Shown here: in pieces, positions 9,959 through 19,796 of the stretch
Position numbering within the stretch: position 1 is the stretch's first letter
Layout: each line of letters begins with the position of its first letter
Assembly (NCBI RefSeq): GCF_047511655.1
Contig: NC_133390.1
Coordinates: 159,647,583-159,711,582 of the forward strand
Direction of reading: 5' to 3'
Length of the DNA stretch: 64,000 nucleotides
Source: Castor canadensis
Taxonomy: Eukaryota > Chordata > Mammalia > Rodentia > Castoridae
Program-made: the position numbers and the translations under genes
Notes under the pieces: model-generated
Told to the model about the DNA's origin: nothing
Seen by the model: the letters and a program-made list of their open reading frames with translations, nothing else
Database searches by the model: none

Positions 9959-11825
9959 CCTAGCATGCCGAATGCACGTGATACCGACTTCAGGGATCTG
10001 GCCAGGAGTGTGGTGGATATTGAACAAAGAGGCCATTTTGGCTGCTGAGAACAGGGCACACTGATCTCTGGAAGCTGACCAAGAAGGCAACAAATGGAGT
10101 CTCGGGATTCCCTTCTTCTGTGCACATCATTGAATGAAGAGGATCTTTGCACAAACTTCACTTGAAATCGTGCCACTGATGGTAAATGGAATGAGAGCCA
10201 AAAAAGTTTAGTTGGAAACAGTTGTAAATTCAATTTCCATTTTATTTAATTAACTTTCCAGTCAAGTTGGAGCACATGCCAACCCTTCTGGTTTCTGCCT
10301 GGCCTGGTGTTTAGGCAGCAGGCATCATTTTCATTTTCCAGCTTCAGAGGAATGTTGGGACAGCTCCACAGAGCTGTGGACATGGGGAAGGAGCAGAGGC
10401 CTCAACTGCCCTGCCTTCTTCTTAGGACTCATCACTTTTCACAGCATATCTCTTGCATGAATTCATGGTACCGTGGACAAGTTTTGTATGCTTTTCACCT
10501 CAGAATTGGCTGGGTGTAGCTTTTGTTGCAGAGCCCATTCAGCTGGTGGAGGAGCTAGAATCTTGCTGTAATAAGAATCTAGAAGGAATTCCAAACTGAA
10601 GCAGGCAGGGTCTGGAACCCAAAGGACAGCATTTTCTACCAATTCTTAATATTGACAGCTTCCCAGTTCTATTTAAAGCCCTCAAAAAATGTTTTCCAAA
10701 ATTTCAAACTCTTTCACTATAAAAATGTTACAAAGAATGTGGTTTAGGGAATTATTTTATATTGTTTTCAACAAACTTCAGTGCCGCTTTCCTCCTTCCC
10801 TGAAGGTTACGTTTAGTAGTTGACATTTTCAGAATTGCTAATATACTTTTAACAATTTAAACTTCCTGTTTGTATTACTTTGTGAGATCAAGGTGATTAT
10901 GCTGCTTAAGGTCCAGGTACAACCTATTTGTACCTTCTGAGACAATATTTGTGTTACTTTTTAGGTTACAGTTCCACGTGTAATTGCTATATTGTTTTTT
11001 TTTTTTTAAACTAGACAAAGTTAAAGAAAATGTTCCATGCTTTGAAGGGTGGCCCATTTTACTAGTTTCATTATCACTAAAGGCAAAAACGTCAAAGCAC
11101 AGTTATCCATTAACACAAGTTAATTATGGGTTTATGAATCTGTAATGTTATATGCTGCAAATATTTACTATGTAAAAGTGAAGTAGCCAGTATCTCAATA
11201 GCAATGACGGTATCTTCAGTGACCTTAGGGATGGTTAGGCTTAAGGCACAGGTCATTGTGGTCATGAATTCAGACCTCTGTACTAAGATCCATTTCAGGG
11301 AATGCTTTGTCTAGTGACTTGTTAATTTGATACAATGATTTACAAAAGTATAAATTGACTTGGCATAGCTTCTCCATCAGAGCAAGTACATGCAGCTGTA
11401 ACATCTGTAATGAAGCCAACACAATTCCTCTTCAGAGGCTGATTCCCACTGTTAATATTGATGTTTCTGATGTGGGAAGAAACCTGTAAGGAATCTGCAT
11501 GGCATTTATGTTCTGGTTAATTTATTAGACAGCTGCATTATAAGAATTTCATGATGCTTATCTGAAAAGAGAAGAAAAAGGATGATTTTCTATAGCCAAC
11601 TGTGAGGTATTATTGTTGTATTAAGATTATTGATTTTTCTTTTCTGAAACTACATTTAATATCACATTTGGGGAAATGGAAATGTTTAAGGTAGTCAGTT
11701 TCATGTCTTGTTGAAAGATAGAAACAGAAACTGATCCTAATTTTGCCAAGTGGCCATTACTGGATTTTTATCCTTAAGGTTTTGCGAAGGAAATAATCCG
11801 GTCTTACTCATTGTGACTTTTGTTC

Positions 11826-11878
11826 TTAGGGAAGCACAGAAGACTCCTCACATTCTGATAACCTCTGTGCTTCCCTAA
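11826..11878 (+). other. PHF20: Perfect 15-bp inverted repeat (RNA hairpin) in PHF20 3' UTR
   Basis: The left arm TTAGGGAAGCACAGA (11826-11840) is the exact reverse complement of TCTGTGCTTCCCTAA (11864-11878), with a 23-nt loop. In the transcript this would form a stable stem. No known family is assigned. Confidence 0.85.
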
Positions 11879-12267
11879 TTTAAAGCCATGTTGAGGGGCT
11901 CCAGTCCCAGTTCCTGGGTCAAGGTGAGTTAACCCCAAGTTGGAGCACTGGAAACTGTTATTTGCAAACAATGCTGATATCATTTAGAAATATGTGCACT
12001 ACCTAAGTTTTGTCTTTCGAGAAAAACTATCCACCTATAAAAATTGTCTTGACAAAACAGTTCTGGTTTGACTAATCATTTTGCTTCTTTAAGTGATGAG
12101 TGTATTCAAGGTGGATCCTTGATGAGCCAACATTGCACTGTGGATACAAATCTGTTTACGCGCTATTAGAACACAGGCTATATAGAACAGAAGGCACTAT
12201 ATATAGAAATGTTGCCTTGAAGCAATATTTGCAAAACATACAAACTTCTGTATCTATATTTGGCAAA

Positions 12268-12273
12268 AATAAA
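12268..12273 (+). terminator. PHF20: Distal polyadenylation signal AATAAA
   Basis: This is a canonical hexamer near the end of the repeat-free block and the best candidate for the main PHF20 transcript end. Cleavage would be expected about 12285-12300. Confidence 0.5.
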
Positions 12274-12328
12274 ACAGGTTCTTGTTGCTATGTTTCAGTC
12301 ATACATTACTAAAACACAAGGTGTTATT

Positions 12329-12600
12329 TTTCCTTTGGTAGTGCTGGAGTTTGAACTCAGGGCCTCATACTTGCTAGATAGGGGTCTGCCACTTGAGCCA
12401 CTCAGCCAGTCCTGTTTTCATGTTGGGTATTTTTGAGATAGGGTCTTCGGAACTATAGGATCTCTGCCTCTTTGTTTTTTGAGATAGGGTATCACAATGT
12501 AAGACAGGCCTTGAACTCAAAATGTAACCCAAGGCTGGCTTCCAGTTTACAATCCTCCTGCCTCAGCCTTCCAAGTGCTAGGATTACAAGCCACTATGTA
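12329..12600 (-). repeat. Reverse dimeric SINE plus reverse B1-like unit
   Basis: A reverse tRNA-like unit ('ggtagtgctggagtttgaac') is followed by a partial 7SL-like unit. A more complete B1-like unit then ends 'ccaagtgctaggattacaag'. Confidence 0.75.
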
Positions 12601-12630
12601 AAATAGGGTAAAAGTTATTTACCCTATTTT
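12600..12630. other. 13-bp perfect hairpin with 5-nt loop
   Basis: The arm AAAATAGGGTAAA (12600-12612) and its exact reverse complement TTTACCCTATTTT (12618-12630) are separated by 5 nt. It adjoins the SINE end, about 330 bp past the PHF20 poly(A) signal. Confidence 0.8.
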
Positions 12631-12924
12631 TTATATTATGCTTTTGCAACCATTACCTCTTAAAGGAAACCTTTTATTTTTTAAAAAAAACATCTTTTGG
12701 AGGGAGGCAGATGCAAATTCTACCTAGAAAATACTTTGTAATTGTTTTTAATATTCAAAAGCAAAATGGCCATGAGCTCAGTCTGGCTCATGCATTATGG
12801 TAGAAGTTTTAGGTTTATTGCTGAAAGCAATGCAAAGAAGATAGGCCTGGCATTCCTTAAAATTCCAGTGTCTTTTCTCACCCAGAATAAAGCAGAACAA
12901 GAAATTAAGACTTTCTGACAGTAA

Positions 12925-12992
12925 GGGGGATGGGACCCAGGGGCTTGCACATGCTAGGCAAGTACTCTACCACTTAAAACACACCCCCAGCA
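12925..12992 (-). repeat. Diverged ID-like SINE, reverse
   Basis: The words 'catgctaggcaagtactcta' and 'ccacttaaaacacaccccca' are the reverse of an ID-like unit. Confidence 0.6.
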
Positions 12993-13314
12993 TGGCTTTC
13001 CTTATTTTAAGAGATGACACCTAGCCTCACTGGGATGTTCTGGGACCAACCTGAACTGTTTATGGACCCCACCTAGCTCTTCTCTGGATGTGCAGAAGCC
13101 TCAAGGAAGAGCAGGGCTTTGAGATTTCATAGTATATCATCTTCATTACTTGCCAAATTCTTCCCTAAGTAATTACGCTGGTTTTAAAGGGGGAAGGAGG
13201 AAGAAACACCACTGGAGACATTAAAATAGCTTCACTATTGTAAATAACCCATTGGTTCACACTGTTACCTCCAAGCTCATTCCACAGAGAAACCAATGTC
13301 CGGGAGACAAGTGT

Positions 13315-14106
13315 TGGAGAGAAAGAAAGGTTTATTTAGGTTTTTCCTCAGTAAAAACATCAGTTTTGCTTTTTAATTCCTACCACAGGTCCAAAATTTC
13401 CCAAGGAAGGAGGTGAGCAAGTCTAGAGGCATAAGCAAGAGCTCACAAACAAGACATAGTTTGTGAGGTGGCAAACAGTAAAACATTTCATATTAAAATA
13501 GCCCAATAATGTGGGGCTTTTGGGAAGCCTGTGCCCAAAGGGCAGGTGGAGCAAGTTGTTACAAATACAAAAAGCTGTATTTGTATAGAGGTAGCCAGTT
13601 AAGTGAGCATTCAATACAGCCACCTATTTCGCCTGCAGGAATCCCACAACCACAAATCACTATCATCTTACCTTCGCAGGTAGGAAAACAAGCTGAGATA
13701 CTAGCTAGTAAGAGGTAGGGTGGCATGGAACTCAAGACTGCTGGACTCTTCGTGACATAGCCCTTCATTTAGAGAAAACCCAGGTGTGTCCTTGTGAGTC
13801 CAGGTTCAGAAAAACTTCGCAGGTGTGGAGGGGCAGCCCAGGTGTAACCAACATTTAAGGATCTCATAATAGCCAAAAACAGCAAGTAAAGGCGTCATTC
13901 TCTTGCGCTCCCAATTTACTCTGGCCATCAACTAGAAAAGGTGGGAAGTAAGCTTGGTAAATAAACCCAATAAAGGACGAACGAAAAAGACACAGCAGAC
14001 CACAGGAACTGTCAAAACTCGTTTTTCATTAATACCGGGTGGGGAGCCAGGCTCCGGCTCCCGGATCCACCATGGCCCCAGTCCGGAGAGCGCCGGGCTC
14101 GGCAGC
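13315..14106 (-). other. SCAND1: Putative SCAND1 3' UTR
   Basis: This is repeat-free sequence downstream of the SCAND1 stop on the minus strand. A minus-strand AATAAA (plus TTTATT, 13331-13336) lies near its far end and is the only canonical signal I noted. The extent is inferred. Confidence 0.4.
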
Positions 14107-14646
14107 TCAGCCGGTGATGCGCACGTCCGCGCGGCGTCGGACCCTCCGGACCCGCGCCGCCTCGGGCAGGATGGCCAGTAGCTGCTCCTGCACCAGCATC
14201 TCCACCATCTGCTCCTTCGTGCGGATGTCGGGCCGCAGCCACTGGCGGGAAAGCTCCCGCAACTGCCGGAACGCCTCCCGGGGGCCCGCCGCATCCTGGT
14301 AGCGAAACTGCCGGAAACGCTGGCGGAACGTCTCGGGGCCGGGCCGGGAGCCGCCCGCGCCTGCGGGGGAGCGCTGGCCGGCTCCGGCTTGAGGCGTGGA
14401 GCCCAGGGGTGCGGGCGCAAGAGGTAGCTCCAGGGCCGCGGAAGGCGCCGCGGGGGGCGAACGATGCGCTTCCGGGGCCGCGGCGCTGGGGCTGGAGGAC
14501 TCGGGGGCAGGCGAAGGGGCCTCAGGATTCGAGGAGATCGCCTTATTAGGCTCGGGGTATGAGCTCGGGCCAGCTCCCTCCTGCCGCTCCGACGGCACTG
14601 TCGCGGAGTCGTCGGTGGCCGCCAGGCTTGGCTCAGTCGCTGCCAT
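14107..14646 (-). CDS. SCAND1: SCAND1, SCAN domain-containing protein 1
   Basis: A complete single-exon CDS of 179 codons plus TGA (14107-14109), the same length as human SCAND1. The N-terminal half (residues 1-105) is Ala/Pro/Ser/Glu-rich and disordered. The SCAN dimerisation domain is roughly residues 107-162, starting [20 protein letters not shown] and containing [20 protein letters not shown] and [12 protein letters not shown] basic tail ending DVRITG follows. SCAN domains are leucine-rich helical modules that homo- and heterodimerise with SCAN zinc-finger proteins; SCAND1 has no zinc fingers and acts as a nuclear adaptor (reported partners include ZNF202, MZF1 and PGC1-alpha). The frame is open 7 codons further upstream, but the start at 14646 gives MAATEP, which matches the family. 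It is transcribed toward PHF20 and away from CNBD2. Confidence 0.97.
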   Translation of the reverse strand: MAATEPSLAATDDSATVPSERQEGAGPSSYPEPNKAISSNPEAPSPAPESSSPSAAAPEAHRSPPAAPSAALELPLAPAPLGSTPQAGAGQRSPAGAGGSRPGPETFRQRFRQFRYQDAAGPREAFRQLRELSRQWLRPDIRTKEQMVEMLVQEQLLAILPEAARVRRVRRRADVRITG

Positions 14647-14870
14647 GACTCGGACTCCCGGCGTCACTCTTTGTGTTGCAACTATGGGCTCAGCACTGCG
14701 TCTGCGCGGGGGCGGGGCGAGGAGGGAGACGTTTCCCGCTAAGGGGCAGAGCCCGAGCGACCCCGGCGGGGGGCGGACTCCGGGCGGACCGAGGGCGCGT
14801 GCTGCTTACCTGTAACCGCGAAGCACTCCGAACGGCCGGAAGTGGGCGTCTCCGCTGGCTTCTCTATGAT
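14647..14870. promoter_or_regulatory. Divergent promoter elements: GC box and ETS sites
   Basis: A GC box (gggggcggggc) lies at about 14708-14718. A perfect ETS/GABPA-type motif CCGGAAGTG lies at 14836-14844, and two further CCGGAAG motifs follow near 14891 and 14911. No TATA box is seen. ETS plus Sp1 sites without TATA is usual for bidirectional housekeeping promoters. Confidence 0.6.
14702..14809 (-). other. SCAND1: Probable SCAND1 5' UTR mini-intron
   Basis: On the minus strand, a near-consensus donor CAG|GTAAGC (plus complement gcttac at 14804-14809) is followed 108 nt later by a C-rich acceptor ending GCGCAG (plus ct at 14702-14703). The CDS ATG lies 55 nt into the second exon. The first exon would then be non-coding and start somewhere above 14810. 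Confidence 0.55.
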
Positions 14871-15300
14871 CAGAAGTGAGCGCGAGCTCCCGGAAGCCGA
14901 ACCCCGGCCCCCGGAAGCAGCGCCCCCTAGCGTCGGCGGGTCCCGTGAGGAGGCTGCGGCTCCTGCAGTGGTGGATCTTGCAGATGTCGACGCGCAGCTG
15001 CACAATCTTGATGGTGGCGCCACCGAGCGCGGGTTCGAGGAGCAGGAGCCAGAGTCAAAGTTAGCGTCGGAGTCGGCGGCGTCCGAGGACGAGGAGGAGG
15101 AGGAAGATGAGGAGGAGGAGCAGTTGATGCAGGAGCCCAAAGGTCACGAGGTAGACTTCAAGTCGCGGGACCTCTGCCGAATGGCTAAGGTCGCACCCTC
15201 TGGCTCTGACAGCCCTTGGATAAATGATGAGGGTGGAGCCCCGCCTGGAGGAGAGCCCAGTTTACGATTGTTCTCTCACCTGGTCAAATGCAAAGGGTAG
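14866..15300 (+). CDS. Unrecognised acidic 144-codon ORF; possible CNBD2 5' exon or separate gene
   Basis: This ORF starts MIRSERELPEAEPRPPEAAP inside the CpG island. It runs through an Ala/Glu-rich region (VVDLADVDAQLHNLDGGA), then a Glu/Asp tract (about residues 69-86), then EVDFKSRDLCRMAKVA, and stops at TAG 15298-15300. The frame is also open upstream of the ATG, and the ATG context is weak (T at -3). I do not recognise the protein. By synteny it sits where the first exon of CNBD2 should be. A weak donor GAG|GTAGAC at 15150/15151 would join in phase to the CNBD2 exon at 28835, while AAAGG|GTAGTA at 15296/15297 would not. Alternatively it is a single-exon gene ending at the AATAAA at 15681. 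The Glu/Asp tract is made of GAG/GAT repeats, so part of the openness may reflect composition. Confidence 0.45.
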   Translation: MIRSERELPEAEPRPPEAAPPSVGGSREEAAAPAVVDLADVDAQLHNLDGGATERGFEEQEPESKLASESAASEDEEEEEDEEEEQLMQEPKGHEVDFKSRDLCRMAKVAPSGSDSPWINDEGGAPPGGEPSLRLFSHLVKCKG

Positions 15301-17150
15301 TAGCACCCACCTTATTTCAAGACGACAAAATAACGTGGGTACGCTCTTTAACACATTGTGTCTGGCACAAAGTAAATGCCCAATAGCTTATACCACCTTT
15401 TTTTTTTTTTTTTTTGCATGTGTTCTGCAGCTAATGAGCAGATGGCTCTGTGGATTTGGCTTTTAACTTTAGGATTAGTAAATAGACTGTGAATACGTTG
15501 CCCCGTGTGGTGACCGTTAGCCACGGGTGTTTACTAAGCCTTTGAAATGTAAGTCTGAATTGAGATGTTCAGTAATGTGAGACCCTACCGAGTCTTTGTA
15601 GGAAAAGAATTATGTAAAAGACTGAATAATTTTATGTTGATTACATGTTGGAGTATAATATTTATTTTGCACATAGGTCAAATAAACTATTATTAAATGT
15701 AATTTCACCTGTGTCTTTACTTTTCAAGTGTGGCTACCAGCAAAATTTAAATTACACATCGAGTTTATAGTATATTTTTGTTGAACAGCTCTGGGTTGGA
15801 GTGTTGGAGTCAGATTGCCTTGGTGGAATCCCCTTTGCAGGGTTTCTTTGCTTTACTTACTGATCCTAGCAATGATGGTACCTACCTCAGAGTTGTTGGA
15901 TTAAATAAAGCCCTGGGGCAAAAAGGGTTTGAAAAATGTTTGTTGTTTGCATTAGGTGCATTACTACCATCTCTGTGAAATAGGAAATCTGAATGTAAGA
16001 GAAATTACCTCATAGAGTCAGAGAGATTATGCAGGTGAAAGTGTGTAGTTCTGACAGCCTTTTGGTAAATGCTATTATGTTCTACTTGACAGCTGACTCA
16101 CAAAAAAGGTTTTGTATCTCTACACAAAGGGAAACTTAGGCTCAGAAAAGGACAGGGGCCCCATATGGAAGGTTTTGGATGACCTGTGCAGTTCTTTTGA
16201 GCTCTGTGCAGGATAGATGGGTATATTAAACAACTATCAACACACCGGTGCCCCCACTTCCAAAAAGAAAGTTGTCCATCCCATAGGATGTCTCTCTTGG
16301 ATGAGATGTCCAAGAATGATTAGAACTAGATTCCCATGGAACAATTTGGGAAACTGTGAAAGTCATCACACTGGGTTTTCCATGGTTTTAGTTGCTAACA
16401 TGTTGGGAGATTTCGCATACAAATCTGGACTCAGCTTTTTTTTTTTTAAAAAAGCGGAAGAGCTGGTCACCCTGAATCCACCTTCCTGCTAGTCAACAGT
16501 CGGTTGAAGCTGATAGAGACTTCTCCCTTCACCCAGGATACTCTGTTCCAGTTAGCCTCAATCACTACTACTGCCTTTTTTCTGAAACAGAATATTGCTT
16601 GTATTTACTATTGCTCTCGAGTTATTTTACTTAAGGGTGGTGTTTTTCTTTATTTTCTTTTCACAGGTGGGAAAACAGGGACCTAGTGTTTATTATACCT
16701 ATTGGCTTCAAACCTTCCCCTGCCTGGCACCTTTCCATTTGAGTTTGCCAACCCAAGTGAACCAACAGACCCATTCCTTGTGTGGTAACAGGCAGTTTTC
16801 AGCACTAAGGAAGCACACCATACTGCTGCAAGGGCGAAAGGTCATGAATGGCTTCACTGGGGAAGGGATCTTTAAGCTGAGACTCAAAGAAAAATGGTAG
16901 AATGTGGGGCCATTCCCCCAGGAAATTTTGTAGAAGATACTGCCTGTATAAAGGCATATGTGAGTGGAACCAAAATGTTACATACACTGCAGGCTACATG
17001 GGGGTGTGGTTGAGATCTGGAGAAAGCATGAGAGATGAGGTTGGAGTGTTGGTGGGAGGGTAAATCACAAAGATCACAAGCATTCCGTGTTTAAAATTTA
17101 GTCCTTATCCTGTTGGGAAAGGGAATGAAGTCTTATCGTTCTTGGAATCA
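15301..17150 (+). other. Downstream of the acidic ORF; no further gene recognised
   Basis: A T-run at 15398-15415 is followed by unique sequence and AATAAA at 15681. The stretch 15785-15930 resembles a forward MIR ('ggtacctacctcagagttg'). The stretch 16745-17140 resembles a diverged ancient repeat of uncertain family. I see no splice-bounded exon. Confidence 0.5.
15681..15686 (+). terminator. Candidate polyadenylation signal AATAAA
   Basis: It lies 381 nt after the stop of the acidic ORF and would suit a single-exon transcript if one exists. There is no other support. Confidence 0.3.
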
Positions 17151-17966
17151 TGGAATGTTAGGTCTCTAGCCCATTTCTGTTTTTAAAATTTATTTTTCTT
17201 TGGTTTTTGTCTTTTTTTTTCTCTTTTTTCTAATCCATTTCTTCTATCTTTATTGGAATCATGGACTATGGACTATTAGAGATAGAAGGAAGAATCTCAG
17301 AGATTTGTAAGAATCATAGATTGTTAGAATGGAAGGGGCATTAGAAAGTCAATCCAAAGCTCCAATTCAGTTGTTCTAAACCATTTATTGATCAGTAAGC
17401 ATAGAATCTGAAAAAAATTATACTTCTTCCTAGAAAGGAGATTTAGTTATATTCTGCATACAATTTCAGGTAATTTGCCTATATCCTTGAGTCCATTCAG
17501 AGGCCCCGGGATAAGTTTAAAATATATATAAATGTCCTGTTCTCCTGAATTTTGCAGATTAAGATGCCAACACACCAAAAGATGATGTCTTGGATCAACC
17601 TCAAAAATCTAGTAAGTAGTTCAAAAAGGACAGAAATCTTCTGACTTCTATGCCAATATCATATTGGACCTTTTAAATTATCATTAGTTTGAGAGCTCAC
17701 TTGGGAAAGAATCATAAATCATTCATCTCCTATCACTTACTTCCAATGCAAGTCTTGACTCCTAGTAAACCCTCAGGATTGATTAAAGAAAAAAGGACAA
17801 GCATGAATTGCAGGCCATCCTTGTGAAGGAAGAACTCTAACATTATTCTGAGATGTTTTCAGAACCTTTGGTGTCTTTTGATGGTACATTGGTTGTTCAG
17901 GAAAAGAAGAACAACGGACATAGAAAAGAAGCCTGGACATATTTTTTTTTAAAAGCTTTGTATTTT
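17151..17966. other. Intron/intergenic with old repeat remnants
   Basis: The stretch 17155-17640 contains two similar 'ggaatcatgga' segments and a reverse MIR-like core at 17545-17640. No exon is recognised. Confidence 0.4.
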
Positions 17967-18078
17967 CCTGGTGTGGTGGTACGAGCCTATAATCCCAGCA
18001 CTCAGGAGGTAGATGCAGGAAGATGGAGAATCCTAGATCAGCCTGGGCTATATAGCAAGACCTTGTAATCAAAAAAAG
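17967..18078 (+). repeat. B1-like SINE monomer
   Basis: It begins 'cctggtgtggtggtacgag' and shows 'cctgggctatatagcaaga' before an A-rich end. Confidence 0.85.
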
Positions 18079-18436
18079 CTAATTTAGAAATAGTGCAGAG
18101 ATGTCTCTTGTACTCTTTGCCCAGTTTTCCCCAATAGCAACATCTTCTATAACTATAATAAAATACCAACACCAACAAATTAGCATAGTTACAATCACAG
18201 CCCTGTTTTACATGCAATCCTTGTGTGTGCGTGTGTGTGTATCATGTATAGGCTTATGCAATTCTATCACAAGATTTATTCAACTATTATCACAATATCG
18301 GAACTTTTTGATTAGCACAAAGATCCTTTGTGCTCTTTATAATTACACTCAGTATTCTCCCCTTCCCCATTCTTAACCACAGGTAATCACTAGTCTGTTC
18401 TCCATCTGTATAATCTTGTCATTCAAAAATGTTATG

Positions 18437-18625
18437 TATGCTGGAGGTGTGGCTCAAATGGTAGAGTGCCTGCCTTGTAAGCATGAAGCCCTGAGTTCAA
18501 ACCCCAGTATTGCCCCCCAAAAAGTTATATATGGGACTTGAAGGTGTGGCTCAAATGGTAGAGCACCTGCCTAGCAAATACAAAGCACTGAGTTTAAACC
18601 TCAGTACTGCCAAAAAAAAAAAAAA
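18437..18625 (+). repeat. Two tandem ID-like SINE monomers
   Basis: Two successive tRNA-like units each have 'gtgtggctcaaatggtagag' and 'gagttcaaacccc' or a close variant, each with its own A-rich tail. Confidence 0.85.
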
Positions 18626-19112
18626 TCATCACTATCAAATCTACTTGGTTTCTGAGTTTCAAAAGCAATGATTCTGGTAGCGACAGTCAAGGATATATGT
18701 CTTTCCTTAAGCTGTAATCCCAAAAGAGAGCTGAATTAAATATTTTGTAATATATTTCCACTTTTCTTCCTAAAAGATGTGTTTGATTCATAGAACCTTA
18801 AGACAACCCTTTTACTTCACAGATGGGCAAACTAAAATTCAGAGAGTAGAAGTACTAACCAGAGTAGAGCTAGGGCCCCACAGTGAATGAGGATAGCTCT
18901 GCATCCTCACTGGCACTTGGTATTGTTGTATTTGTCTAACTTATTAAATATACTATCTTTATTGACTTATGTTCTCTAAAAGTAAGCAATTCTTTCTGCT
19001 TACATGTTTTAACATAAAAATACTTTGCCTATGTTAAAATTTAGACTTTTGAAATCACTGAAATATGCAGTGTTTTACCTAACATGTTCTATTTCAGTAA
19101 CACTTTTAACTT
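18626..19112. other. Unique sequence with a faint MIR/L2-like part
   Basis: Around 18800-18960 there are MIR-like words ('agatgggcaaactaaaattc'). Nothing coding is seen. Confidence 0.4.
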
Positions 19113-19200
19113 TATTTTTTTGGTAGTACTGAGGCTTGAACTCGGGGCCTCACACTTGCTAGGCAAGTGTTCTACCATTTGAGCCACTCTTCCAGCCCCA
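19113..19200 (-). repeat. ID-like SINE, reverse
   Basis: It begins 'ttttggtagtactgaggc', followed by 'cttgctaggcaagtgttcta', and ends 'ccactcttccagcccc'. Confidence 0.85.
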
Positions 19201-19275
19201 GTAATGCTTTTTGATGTTCAGCATAATATGAGAACATAAATTCAGTAGCCTTTCTAAAGTTAAAGGATAAGTGAA

Positions 19276-19718
19276 TTTTTTTGGCAGTACTGAGGTTTGA
19301 ACTCAGGATCACATATACACCAGGCAGGTGCTCTACCACTTGAGCTATGCCTCTAGCCCTTTTTGCTCTGGTTATTTTTGAGATAGGGCCTTGCTTTTTG
19401 CCCCTGGCAAACCTAGACCACCATCCTCTTACTTACATTTCCTGCCATAGCTGGGATGATAGGCATGCACTATCATACCCAGCTTTTTCTGTCCAGATAG
19501 GGTCTTGTGAAGTTTTTTGCCCAGGCTGGCCCTGAACTGAAGTTCTCCTGATCTTAGCCTCCATATAGCTGAGACGACAGGCATGTACCACTGTGCCCAG
19601 TTATTGGTTGAGATGAGGTTTTGAGAACTTTTTGCTTGGACTGGCCTCTAACCTTGATCCTCCCAATCTCAACCTCCCAAGTTGCTATGATTACAGGTGT
19701 GAGCCACTTGTGCCCGGC
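19276..19718 (-). repeat. Tetrameric SINE: three 7SL-like units plus one tRNA-like unit, reverse
   Basis: In plus order: a reverse ID-like unit (19276-19360), then three reverse 7SL-like units ending near 19483, 19600 and 19718. Each 7SL unit has the 'agatagggtctt' and 'ttacaggtgtgagcc' landmarks or diverged forms of them. The units abut without intervening unique sequence. Confidence 0.75.
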
Positions 19719-19796
19719 ACTCATTGTGGTTTTAATTTGAACTTTCTTAATAAATATTGATATTGAGTATATTTTCTTTTCGTTCCTTTTTCTTTT

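Larger units (their letters stand above)
9882..12290 (+). other. PHF20: PHF20 3' UTR
   Basis: About 2.4 kb after the stop are free of SINEs, L1 and LTRs, while both flanks are full of them; this suggests constraint on a transcribed 3' UTR. AATAAA motifs occur about 70 nt after the stop (9949-9958) and at 12268-12273. A perfect 15-bp inverted repeat lies at 11826-11878. The end position is inferred from the last polyadenylation signal and the first SINE at about 12329. Confidence 0.7.
14040..15260. promoter_or_regulatory. CpG island covering SCAND1 CDS and divergent promoter
   Basis: This is the only strongly GC- and CpG-rich block in the window; both sides drop abruptly to AT-rich sequence. 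It spans the SCAND1 coding exon, its 5' end, and the start of the plus-strand ORF at 14866. That is typical of a constitutive bidirectional promoter in mammals. Confidence 0.9.

Noticed and set aside
9758-10233. Minus-strand ORFs of 95-111 codons over the PHF20 last exon
   Set aside because: They are shadow frames of the PHF20 CDS and early 3' UTR.
14396-14815. Plus-strand 139-codon ORF opposite SCAND1
   Set aside because: It is antisense to the SCAND1 CDS and promoter. The composition is simple Gly/Ala/Arg read from CpG-rich DNA, with no family resemblance.
14739-15140. Minus-strand 133-codon Ser-rich ORF
   Set aside because: It is the complement of the acidic GAG/GAC repeats of the plus ORF. 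Its Ser run is a by-product of that tract.
17545-17640. Exon-like segment with 'ttttgcag' acceptor and 'ctagtaagtag' donor
   Set aside because: A similar segment recurs at 20640-20720 inside an old L1. Both follow the reverse MIR core, whose 'ctagtaagtgg' naturally mimics a splice donor.
18437-18625. Possible tRNA gene pair (box A/box B-like motifs)
   Set aside because: The motifs belong to ID-like SINEs with A tails. No acceptor stem or cloverleaf can be formed from the flanks.
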